From Chloroflexota bacterium (lineage in GTDB: Bacteria; Chloroflexota; Limnocylindria; P2-11E), in the NCBI GenBank assembly GCA_016194865.1, contig JACQAT010000019.1, positions 1 to 64,000 of the forward strand: a stretch of 64,000 nucleotides of DNA, written 5' to 3'. Positions 41,441 to 48,808 of the stretch are shown one piece after another; the first letter of the stretch is position 1, and each line of letters begins with the position of its first letter. The position numbers and the translations under genes are program-made. The notes beneath the pieces were generated by a model, which had not been told where the DNA came from, made no database searches, and was given only the letters and a program-made list of their open reading frames with translations.

Positions 41441-42465
41441 GGGCCGACCGCGCGCAGCGCGGGCCGACGCTCCGGCCGGACCAGGCGCACCAGCGCCTCG
41501 GCGACCCGCTCGCTGTCGTGGCGGATCGTGTCCTGCTTGTTCCACAGCTCGCGCGGACCCGACCACTTGTCGATGACCGGCGCGAGCTCGGGGCGCACGC
41601 CGAGCGCCCGGATGCGCTCGAGCTCCTCGGTCGTCGGATCGAGGTAGTTCAGGCCCTGCTCCGCGTAGTGATCGCGGAGGTGGAGCGGCGGCGGATCGTC
41701 GTTGATCAGCGCGACGTCCAGTCCGGTGCCGCCGAGGTAGTCGAGCACCGCCGCGACGTGCTCCGAGAGGGTCATGCCATCGGTCTGGCCGGGCTGGCGC
41801 GTCGTGTTCGCGATGTAGACGACGAGCGCGTCGCTGTGCGCGATGGCGCGCGCGACGTCGGGCACGAGAAGGCACGCGCACACGGTCGTGTACAGGCTGC
41901 CGGGTCCGAGCGTGATGAGATCGGCGCCGCGGATCGCCTCGACCGCGCCGTCCGCCGCGGCCACGTCCGGATCGCGTAGGAAGATGCGCTCGATCGGCGC
42001 CTTGCCCAGCGCGCGGACGTTGACCTCTTCCTCGACGACGGTGCCGTCGCGGAGCTTCGCGCAGATGTGCGTGTTGTAGAGCGTCACCGGCAGGACGCGG
42101 CCGCGCAGCCGCAGGAGCCGCGACGCCTCCTCGACGGCCTTCAGGAACGAGCCCTGCTGCTGGGTGAGCGCGGCGAGGAAGAGATTCCCGAAGGCCATCC
42201 CGTCCAGCTCGTCGCTCTTGTCCGTGCGGAAGCGCTGATCGAAGAGCGCGCGCAGCACGGGATCGCCCTCGGAGAGCACGACCAGGGCGTTGCGGATGTC
42301 GCCCGGCGCTGGGACGTCGAGCGCGATGCGGACCTTGCCGGTCGAGCGACCCGAGTCGGTCACGGCGATGAGGCCGGTGATGTCGTCCGTCCGAGCGCGC
42401 AGCCCCGCCATGACGGTCGGCGCGCCGAGGCCGCCGCCCACACAGACGACGCGAAGGGGTTCCAT
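41437..42465 (-). CDS. yvcK: YvcK/GlmR (CofD-like) family protein
   Basis: A 342-residue protein with GGGLGAPTVMAGLR at the N-terminus, TDSGRSTGKVR, PAPGDIRNALVVLSEGD, GMAFGNLFLAALT and LGPGSLYTTVCACLLVPDV (in part), all typical of YvcK. Members bind UDP-GlcNAc and steer carbon into cell wall precursors in Gram-positive bacteria. The usual neighbours RapZ and WhiA are missing here; instead it is coupled to argF. Confidence 0.9.
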   Translation of the reverse strand: MEPLRVVCVGGGLGAPTVMAGLRARTDDITGLIAVTDSGRSTGKVRIALDVPAPGDIRNALVVLSEGDPVLRALFDQRFRTDKSDELDGMAFGNLFLAALTQQQGSFLKAVEEASRLLRLRGRVLPVTLYNTHICAKLRDGTVVEEEVNVRALGKAPIERIFLRDPDVAAADGAVEAIRGADLITLGPGSLYTTVCACLLVPDVARAIAHSDALVVYIANTTRQPGQTDGMTLSEHVAAVLDYLGGTGLDVALINDDPPPLHLRDHYAEQGLNYLDPTTEELERIRALGVRPELAPVIDKWSGPRELWNKQDTIRHDSERVAEALVRLVRPERRPALRAVGP

Positions 42466-42492
42466 GACGGAATGGTCGCAGAAACGGCCCCG

Positions 42493-43788
42493 CTAATAGC
42501 CTCCGGCCCAGACGAGGTAGCCGTACGACCGCCGCGCGACGCCGTGCGCCGGGTCGCCGCTGAATCCATTGGTGGCGGTCGCGTGCGACTCGGCGTCGGC
42601 GCGGATGCGCGCGATGACCGCGTTCGGCGCGAGCCCGGCACAGGGTCCACGCTGGCCGCCCGAGCCGAAGCAGAGCGCGACCGTGCCGCTCACGTGCGGC
42701 GCCGCCATGCTCGTCCCGGAGATCGTCTGGTAGGCGCCACCCGGCCACGTCGACGTCACGCACACGCCTGGCGCGCTGATCAGGTGCTTCTGCTCGCGCT
42801 CAGTGACCGCGAAGTTGGAGAACCGCGCGTACGAGTCGGGGCGTTCGACGGGACGGCAGCCCAGTGGCCCTTCGAGAGCGCGCGGCAGGCCATCGCCATC
42901 GGTCATGGCGCTGACCGTGAGCACCTCCGGGTAGGCCGCGGGCGTCGTCGTCGCGAGATCGGTCGCGCCGTTGCCGGCCGCGACCACGAGCGTGACGCCC
43001 GCGCTCGTCACGCTGCACACCGCCTTGCGCAGCGCGTCGGTCGTCGTCGCGCAGGTCGCGTCGTCGATGGTGCCCGGTCCGCCGACGCTCAGGCTCGCCA
43101 CTCGGATGCCGAGCGGCACGCCGTGCCGCGCGACCCACTCGAGACCGCAGATGAGCTGCGAGATCGTCCCCGCGCCCTGGGCGTTCAGCACCTTGACCGC
43201 GTAGACCCTCGTGCCCGGCGCGACGCCGACAACCCCCGCGCCGTCGTTCCGCGCGGCGATCGTGCCCGCGACGTGCGTGCCGTGACCGTGATCGTCGTTC
43301 GGCGGCGCGCCCCGCGCGACGCAGTTCGTGCCGGCCGCGGCGTCGAGGTCGCGATGGCCGAGGTCGATCCCGGTATCGATGACCGCGACGGCGACGTCCG
43401 CCGCCTCGTGCGCCTGCGTCGTGGTCGCCGCGCCGATCCGCCGCACGCCGCTCGGGGCGCGATCGCCGCGGGCCAGCGGGACCATGCCGCTCGCGACGAC
43501 GATGCGATCGGCGCCGTGGAAGGCGACGTCAGGATCGCCCGCGACCGCCGACAGCTGGGCCGCGCTGAGCTGCGCGCTGAATCCCGAGAGCGCGCTCACA
43601 TAGCGGTGGCCGGCGACGAAGCCGTGCCGCCCCTCGAGCCGCGCCGTGGCGGCCTCCGGGTCGACGCCGTCGCGGAAGACGACGACGTAGCCGGACGGCG
43701 GCAACGCGGCAGCGACCCGCTCCCGCAGTGGCCCGACCGCGATCAGGACGGCGACGAGGACGACGGCGAGCTGTGAGGCACGACGCAC
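42493..43788 (-). CDS. Subtilisin-like serine protease (S8) with I9 propeptide
   Basis: A secreted protease of about 431 residues: signal peptide (QLAVVLVAVLIAVG), inhibitor-I9-type prodomain (SGYVVVFRDGVDPEAA to about residue 95) and catalytic domain with Asp in VIDTGID near 138, His in HGTHVAG near 169 and Ser in SGTSMAAPHVSG near 360. Several cysteines in the catalytic domain may form disulfides. GTG at 43788 begins right before the signal peptide; an in-frame TTG at 43818 is possible. The gene is divergent from the next one. Confidence 0.92.
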   Translation of the reverse strand: MRRASQLAVVLVAVLIAVGPLRERVAAALPPSGYVVVFRDGVDPEAATARLEGRHGFVAGHRYVSALSGFSAQLSAAQLSAVAGDPDVAFHGADRIVVASGMVPLARGDRAPSGVRRIGAATTTQAHEAADVAVAVIDTGIDLGHRDLDAAAGTNCVARGAPPNDDHGHGTHVAGTIAARNDGAGVVGVAPGTRVYAVKVLNAQGAGTISQLICGLEWVARHGVPLGIRVASLSVGGPGTIDDATCATTTDALRKAVCSVTSAGVTLVVAAGNGATDLATTTPAAYPEVLTVSAMTDGDGLPRALEGPLGCRPVERPDSYARFSNFAVTEREQKHLISAPGVCVTSTWPGGAYQTISGTSMAAPHVSGTVALCFGSGGQRGPCAGLAPNAVIARIRADAESHATATNGFSGDPAHGVARRSYGYLVWAGGY

Positions 43789-43858
43789 TTCCGTCCATAT
43801 CGGCCCCAACTTGCCCAAAACTTCCGACTTGGTACGCCGCTTGCCCGCTCGGCTGGGT

Positions 43859-44296
43859 ATGAAACGAGCGCGCGGCTACGTCCCGGTGTGGGCCATCCAG
43901 GGCGTTGTCGGCCTCGCGATCCTCTTGGTCGCCATCGGGATCTTCGGCGCGACGGTCAGCGCGGTGGTCCGCGGGCCGACCGCCTTCTTCGACGGGATCG
44001 GGCAGACGATCGCGAAGGTCATCCCCCAGTCGCAGGCGGACCTACGCAGCGACGCGCAGGTCCGCGCCGTGATCACCGCGATGCCCGAGGGCAGGCTGCG
44101 GGTCGCGACGATCGTCGAGGATCAGGATCGGGTCGTCTTCACGATCACCGCTGACCGTGGCGCGGTCCGCGCGCTGGTGAAGCCGGGGGATGAGATCCGC
44201 ATCGGCCGGGACGGCAACGTCGAGGTGGTGCCCACCGGGATACCGGGAATCATCGATCGGCTCCAGGAGCAGCTCCGCAAATTGTTCGGGCGATAG
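43859..44296 (+). CDS. Membrane-anchored protein of unknown function
   Basis: A 145-residue protein with one N-terminal membrane helix (about residues 8-33) and a soluble part of about 110 residues that ends in a basic helix (RLQEQLRKLFGR). The soluble part reads like a small beta fold (GRLRVATIVEDQDRVVFTI, GDEIRIGRDGNVEVV). I do not recognise the family. ATG at 43859 is chosen; a TTG at 43811 is in frame. Repeat B copy 1 follows the stop. Confidence 0.6.
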   Translation: MKRARGYVPVWAIQGVVGLAILLVAIGIFGATVSAVVRGPTAFFDGIGQTIAKVIPQSQADLRSDAQVRAVITAMPEGRLRVATIVEDQDRVVFTITADRGAVRALVKPGDEIRIGRDGNVEVVPTGIPGIIDRLQEQLRKLFGR

Positions 44297-44298
44297 TC

Positions 44299-44400
44299 GG
44301 CGAGGGAGGACTTCGCCCGACTGAGCGTTGGGCCCACATTCGCGCGGGGGCAGGGGCCCCCGGCGCGTAGCGCGGCGAAGCCAGCGCAGCGAATGGGGAT
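44299..44400 (+). repeat. Structured repeat B, copy 1
   Basis: About 102 bp shared with 45670-45772. The last 60 bp differ at only two positions; the first 42 are more variable. The core folds with an outer stem ATTCGC/GCGAAT enclosing the hairpin CGCGC-GGGGGC / GCCCCC-GCGCG with an AGGG loop and a short GCGC-flanked segment. It lies just after the stop of the 43859 gene. Confidence 0.85.
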
Positions 44401-44427
44401 GGAAAGGGCCGCCCTTACGGACGGCCC
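44401..44427 (-). terminator. Intrinsic terminator-like hairpin after the 63-residue gene
   Basis: On the minus strand GGGCCGTCC-GTAA-GGGCGGCCC (one internal mismatch) is followed by TTTCC. It lies 29 bases beyond the stop of the small membrane gene at 44456, so it fits a transcription end for that gene. Confidence 0.5.
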
Positions 44428-44455
44428 AGTTGACCGGGGTTCGGGAGCGCGCTCT

Positions 44456-44647
44456 CTAGCTGGCCTTGCGAACCGGCTGGAACGAGCGCGCCGCGACCGT
44501 CTGGCGGGCGACGAGCTCGGCGCGCCAGACCTTGCGGCCCTGCTGCGCCTCCTCGAAGCCACGGTTGTAGGCGTTGATGGCGAGGAAGCCGACGACCAGG
44601 ACTCCCAACGCGACGCCTGCGATCAACCCGAATGCGAAGAGGACCAT
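44456..44647 (-). CDS. 63-residue single-span membrane protein
   Basis: The protein starts MVLFAFGLIAGVALGVLVVG, one membrane helix, followed by a polar helical tail (NRGFEEAQQGRKVWRAELVAR). ATG at 44647 has AAGGAG six bases upstream, a very good site, which supports expression. No family is recognised. A hairpin with a short T-run follows. Confidence 0.7.
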   Translation of the reverse strand: MVLFAFGLIAGVALGVLVVGFLAINAYNRGFEEAQQGRKVWRAELVARQTVAARSFQPVRKAS

Positions 44648-44774
44648 GTCGTTCGCTCCTTCATGTCCACCACCTGTTTCGCGTGGACGGTCGAGCCTCA
44701 CCTAAGCAACCGCCATGCCACATGAGAAAAGAGAGAGCGGCTGCGCCCGTTCAAAGACAACAGTTCCGTGACGC

Positions 44775-45665
44775 TCAGGCGCCGCGGAGCTCCGGGAGCG
44801 CGAAGAGCTCGTCCAGCGAGCGGATGACGTGGTCGGGTCGCGCCTCGCCCGTCGCCGCCGACTCGGCGCCCGGCTCGGTGAGGCCGGTGAGGATGAGCAC
44901 GCCGGTCGCGCCGACGCGGTGCGCGGCGACGATGTCGTAGTCGGGCGCGTCGCCGATGACCATGACCGGCCCGGACCGCGGGCCGGCGCGCTCGATCGCC
45001 TCCTGGAAGAGCCACGGCTCCGGCTTCCCGATGCAGACCGCCTCACGGCCGTTCGTCGCGATCTCGAGCGCGCGCACGATGCTGCCGGCGCCCGGCAGGA
45101 GCCGGCCCTCCACCGGATACGCGCGGTCCTTGTTCGACGCGATGAACCGGGCGCCGGCCAAGAGACAGCGCTGGGCCTCCGCGAGGGCGGCGTAGGTGAG
45201 GTGGAGGTCGAGGCCGACGACGACCGTGTCGGCGACGGGCGGCAGCTCCGCCTCCACGAGGTAGCGACGCATCGCGCCCGAGTCACCCGCGCCGTCCGCC
45301 GCGGCCTCGGGTGGGGGGTGCGAGCCCGGGATCGAGCCGCGGTCGCGCACCCTGATCCCGACCGCGCGGATCTCCTCGCGCAGGCCCTCGCCGCCGATCA
45401 CCAGCACGTCGGACGGACGGGGATCCAGGCGCGCCAGGTAGCGAGCGGTCGCGTACGCGCTCGTCACGACGTGCTCGACATCGCCGCCGAGCCGGAGGTC
45501 CACGAGCCGCCGGACATACTCGTCACGCGAGGCGCTCGAGTTGTTCGTGGCGAAGAACACCTGCCACCCGGCCCTGCGCAGGCGCTCCAGCGTCTCGCGC
45601 GCGTGCGGCAGCACCTGGCTTCCGCGATAGAGCACGCCGTCCATATCAAAGATCGCTACAGGCAT
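44775..45665 (-). CDS. HAD-superfamily (IIA, NagD/PGPase-like) phosphatase
   Basis: A 296-residue HAD hydrolase: motif I FDMDGVLYRG, motif II FFATNNSSAS, a C2-type cap in the middle and the C-terminal KPEPWLFQEA with motif IV VIGDAPDYDI. The layout matches the NagD/phosphoglycolate/4-nitrophenyl phosphatase group. A low-complexity insert (GSHPPPEAAADGAGDSGA) lies at about residue 110-128. Substrate unknown. Repeat B copy 2 sits just before its start codon. Confidence 0.9.
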   Translation of the reverse strand: MPVAIFDMDGVLYRGSQVLPHARETLERLRRAGWQVFFATNNSSASRDEYVRRLVDLRLGGDVEHVVTSAYATARYLARLDPRPSDVLVIGGEGLREEIRAVGIRVRDRGSIPGSHPPPEAAADGAGDSGAMRRYLVEAELPPVADTVVVGLDLHLTYAALAEAQRCLLAGARFIASNKDRAYPVEGRLLPGAGSIVRALEIATNGREAVCIGKPEPWLFQEAIERAGPRSGPVMVIGDAPDYDIVAAHRVGATGVLILTGLTEPGAESAATGEARPDHVIRSLDELFALPELRGA

Positions 45666-45669
45666 GTTT

Positions 45670-45772
45670 GGCCGAGGGAGGGCTGAGCCCGACCGAGGCC
45701 CGGGCCCCCTTTCGCGCGGGGGCAGGGGCCCCCGGCGCGTAGCGCGGCGCAGCCAGCGCAGCGAATAGGGAT
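45670..45772 (+). repeat. Structured repeat B, copy 2
   Basis: About 103 bp in the same orientation as copy 1 and 1.37 kb away. It lies between the HAD gene start and the alcohol dehydrogenase stop. The hairpin core is identical; the outer stem is TTCGC/GCGAA. Confidence 0.85.
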
Positions 45773-45780
45773 CAAAAGAG

Positions 45781-46917
45781 TCAAAGCGCAGTGCGGTAGA
45801 GCGCTTCGATGTCCCTCTGCTCGGTCGTGCGCGGGTTGACGAGGACGTTGCCCGAGAGCATCGCGTCCTTCGCCATGCTCGGGACCACGCCCTCGTCGAC
45901 GCCGAGCGGGCCCAGCCGCGGGGGGATGCCGATCTCGTCGTTGAGGTCGAAGATGCGCCGCACGGCCTTCGCGTCGTCGCGGCCCACGCCGAGCGCCTCG
46001 CCGACCGCGGCGTAGCGGTCGCGCGCGGCGGTGCGGTTGAACTCCATGACGTGCGGCAGCAGCACCGCGACCGCGGTGCCGTGGGCGACGTGGCACCAGC
46101 CACCGAGGGGCAGCGCCATGGCGTGGACGTTCCCGAGCCGCGTGTTGCTGAAGGCCAGGCTGGCGGTGACGACCGCGCGCATCATCCGCTCGCGCGCGTC
46201 GATGTCCTTCCCATCCTTCACCGCGGCGGGCAGCGCGCTCGCGGCGTCGCGGATCGCCTGGAGCGCGAGCGCCTCGGTCATGGGATAGGAGCTCTTCGAG
46301 CAGAACGACTCGATCGCGTGGACGAGGGTGTCCATCCCGGTGATCGCCGTGAGGAAGGGCGGCAGGCCGACCGTGAGCTCGGGGTCCTCGAGCGCGAACA
46401 GCGCCGTCGCGTTCGGGCTGATGATCACGAGCTTCTTGTGCTGCTCCGGGTCGGCGATGACGCTGTTGATCGTGATCTCGGCGCCCGTGCCCGCGGTGGT
46501 GGGGATCGCGACCACGGGCGCCGCCGGCTTCGGGACCTTGTCCAGGCCGACGTAATCGAGGACGGTGCCGCCGTTCGTGAGCAGCACGGCGGCCATCTTC
46601 GCGGTGTCGATCGACGAGCCGCCGCCCACCGCGACGAAGGCGTCGGCGCCGACCTCCCTGGCGCGCTCGTAGCAGCGCTGGACCTCGCCCATCCCGGGAT
46701 CGGGGACGACCTCGTCGTAGATCTCGTACGCGATCCGCGCGTCGCGCAGGCGCTCCTCGAGCGGCGCGACGAGGCCGGCCTTGCGCACGCCGGGATCGGT
46801 GACCAGGAGGACCTTCTTCGCGCCGAGCTGCCGGAGCGGCTCGGCGAGCGTGAGCGAGACGCCGCGGCCGAAGGAGATGCGCGTCGGGATACGGAAGACG
46901 TCGATGCGTTCGGGCAC
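45781..46917 (-). CDS. Iron-containing alcohol dehydrogenase (group III)
   Basis: A 378-residue NAD(P)-dependent dehydrogenase: GGGSSIDTAKMAA for the cofactor near residue 99, TTAGTGAEITINSVI, and the iron ligands in GMDTLVHAIESFCS and GNVHAMALPLGGWCHVAHG (in part). Full length for the family. Preferred alcohol is not predictable. It is upstream of the HAD gene on the same strand, separated by repeat B. Confidence 0.92.
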   Translation of the reverse strand: MPERIDVFRIPTRISFGRGVSLTLAEPLRQLGAKKVLLVTDPGVRKAGLVAPLEERLRDARIAYEIYDEVVPDPGMGEVQRCYERAREVGADAFVAVGGGSSIDTAKMAAVLLTNGGTVLDYVGLDKVPKPAAPVVAIPTTAGTGAEITINSVIADPEQHKKLVIISPNATALFALEDPELTVGLPPFLTAITGMDTLVHAIESFCSKSSYPMTEALALQAIRDAASALPAAVKDGKDIDARERMMRAVVTASLAFSNTRLGNVHAMALPLGGWCHVAHGTAVAVLLPHVMEFNRTAARDRYAAVGEALGVGRDDAKAVRRIFDLNDEIGIPPRLGPLGVDEGVVPSMAKDAMLSGNVLVNPRTTEQRDIEALYRTAL

Positions 46918-46942
46918 GGCGCGAGTTTAGGTCCGCGCGCCG

Positions 46943-47194
46943 CTACGCCTTCGGGCGGCCCTCGGTGTCGATGGCGCTGCCCGCGTCGGGCGGCGCGCCG
47001 CGCTTGACCTTCTTGCCGGTCTTGCTCGTCCGCGAGCGGTACGTGCGCCAGACCTTGCCCGCCGGCGAGTCGCCGTGCGTGCGATCCACGTAGTCGTCGA
47101 CGCGCGCGAGCAGGATCGCCAGCCCGGCCGCGACGAGCATCCGCCACAGGGCGAAGAACACCAACCGAAGGCATCCCGTCAGGCAACAACCCAT
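46943..47194 (-). CDS. Small membrane protein, unknown
   Basis: An 83-residue protein with Cys-rich start (MGCCLTGC), one hydrophobic segment (LVFFALWRMLVAAGLAILLA) and a basic, Lys/Arg-rich tail. No strong ribosome binding site. It is between LarA and the alcohol dehydrogenase on the same strand. No family recognised. Confidence 0.5.
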   Translation of the reverse strand: MGCCLTGCLRLVFFALWRMLVAAGLAILLARVDDYVDRTHGDSPAGKVWRTYRSRTSKTGKKVKRGAPPDAGSAIDTEGRPKA

Positions 47195-47214
47195 GTCCCG
47201 ACCCTATGCGGAAG

Positions 47215-48573
47215 TCATGCCGGGGCGCCGGCCCGCACGATCGGCAGGGTATGGAGCGCGCGCGGCACGAGCAGCACCGAGGCGCGCGGCGGCCGGCCGA
47301 TGTGCTCGTAGGCGATGTCGAGCGCCTCCTCGACGTCCACCGCGGCGCGCAGCTTCGCGAGCCGGACGACCTCCGGCGCCTCCGAGGCCGCGACGATGAT
47401 CTGGCACCACTGCAGCGTCAGGGCGACCATGACCGCGCGCTGCTCCCCGCCGCTGAAGCTCCTGCGTGCGGCCTCGACCACGGCGGACGGTGACTCCGCC
47501 TGCTCGAGCGCGGCCAGGAAGCGCTGCTCGCCGAGACCCTCCCCCGCTCCCTCGCCCAGCTGCGCCGGGATGATGATCGCGCCGCCCTCGCGCACGACCG
47601 GCGTGGGCGCGAAGCGCAGGTACGTCGCGGCGCGCGACGCCTGGTACAGGTTCACGTCCTTCGGCGCGCCGACGCCCGCGATCGCGATGTCGTACTGCTT
47701 CTCGATGGGGCGCGTGTAGATCTCGGCCGCTCGCGCGGCGAGCTCGTCGAGCACGTGCGTGGGCTCTCCGGCGGCGACCGCGACGACGTGCTCGCGATCG
47801 TCGGTCACGACGTTCAGGCAGAACCGCAGGCCGGCGCGGCGCGCGATCTCGGTGACGGTCTGGTGGAAGGGATTCCCTTCGAGCTTGCCAAGCCGCACCC
47901 CGGGGTCCTCGAGGAAGCGCATGCCGTGCGTGGCGGTGATGACGGGCTCGCCGCAACATCCGATCGCGACGGTCTTGCGTCCACCCGAATAGCCCGCGTA
48001 CTGATGCGGCTCGACGATGCCCGTCGCGATGACCAGGTCGGCGTCCTTCACGATCTTCTGGGTCCACCCGGGCACGTCGTAGGGCGGGATCGGCCCGAGG
48101 TCCGCCCACTTCGCGGGGTCGAGGCCGTCGGAGTCGATGACCCGCACGCGGTCGACGACCGTGTCGCCGAGCTTCTCGCGCTTCTCCGCGTCGGTCGTGG
48201 CGCGATGCAGGCCCACGCCGATCATGACCGTGATCCGCTCGTTGGGGATGCCGCCGCGGTTCAGCTCGTCGAGCAGGGGCGGCACGAGCACGTCGTCGGG
48301 GCAGGCCCGCGTCAGGTCGGTGACGGCGATGACGGCGACCGCCTCTCGCGGACCCGCGTCCGAGACCGACTTGCGCGCGAGCTCGTTGACCGACGCCGAG
48401 CCCAGGGGACGCGCGAGCGCGCGGGCGATCGTCGCGGGCATGTCGGCGACGGGCGCGACCCGCGCGGACTCGACGACGTCCACGTCGAACCAGGGCTGGA
48501 TCATGAACTCGATCTCCTGGTGCCCGTACGGGACGCGTTGGAACGGCGCGCCCCCAGCCGGTGCGTTGCGCAT
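47215..48573 (-). CDS. LarA-family (DUF2088) nickel-pincer enzyme homologue
   Basis: A 452-residue protein matching lactate racemase LarA. Family landmarks are VPYGHQEIEF near the start, GVGLHRATT with the first catalytic His, EPHQYAGYSGGRKTVAIG with the second His and the Lys that anchors the nickel-pincer nucleotide, and ITATHGMRF with the nickel-ligand His. Many LarA homologues act on other 2-hydroxyacids, so the substrate is open. Cofactor genes larB, larC and larE are not in the window. ATG 48573 is preferred over 48504 because the VPYG segment is conserved. Confidence 0.87.
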   Translation of the reverse strand: MRNAPAGGAPFQRVPYGHQEIEFMIQPWFDVDVVESARVAPVADMPATIARALARPLGSASVNELARKSVSDAGPREAVAVIAVTDLTRACPDDVLVPPLLDELNRGGIPNERITVMIGVGLHRATTDAEKREKLGDTVVDRVRVIDSDGLDPAKWADLGPIPPYDVPGWTQKIVKDADLVIATGIVEPHQYAGYSGGRKTVAIGCCGEPVITATHGMRFLEDPGVRLGKLEGNPFHQTVTEIARRAGLRFCLNVVTDDREHVVAVAAGEPTHVLDELAARAAEIYTRPIEKQYDIAIAGVGAPKDVNLYQASRAATYLRFAPTPVVREGGAIIIPAQLGEGAGEGLGEQRFLAALEQAESPSAVVEAARRSFSGGEQRAVMVALTLQWCQIIVAASEAPEVVRLAKLRAAVDVEEALDIAYEHIGRPPRASVLLVPRALHTLPIVRAGAPA

Positions 48574-48616
48574 GGCCGAAACTGTATCGGCGCCGCGCCC
48601 TACGCGCGGCGCGTCG

Positions 48617-48805
48617 TCAGGACACGCCGAGGAGCCGCAGGATCACCAGGATCACGACGATGACCAGCAGCGTGTGGACCCAGCTGCCGCCCCACGGCGG
48701 CGCGTCGGCCACGGCAGGCCCGCGCGCATACAGGCGCCCGCGGCCGAAGTACCCGAACAGCCAGAGCAGGAGCAGGATCACGATGATCAGCTCGATGAGT
48801 CCCAT
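48617..48805 (-). CDS. 62-residue two-span membrane protein
   Basis: The protein starts MGLIELIIVILLLLWLFGYF, has a short hydrophilic loop and a second helix LLVIVVILVILRLL. It resembles the many small stress-type two-helix membrane proteins of bacteria. ATG at 48805 has AGGAGG at ideal distance. The site lies within the 5' coding part of the divergent DNA ligase gene, whose ATG is only three bases away. Confidence 0.75.
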   Translation of the reverse strand: MGLIELIIVILLLLWLFGYFGRGRLYARGPAVADAPPWGGSWVHTLLVIVVILVILRLLGVS

Positions 48806-48808
48806 GCG

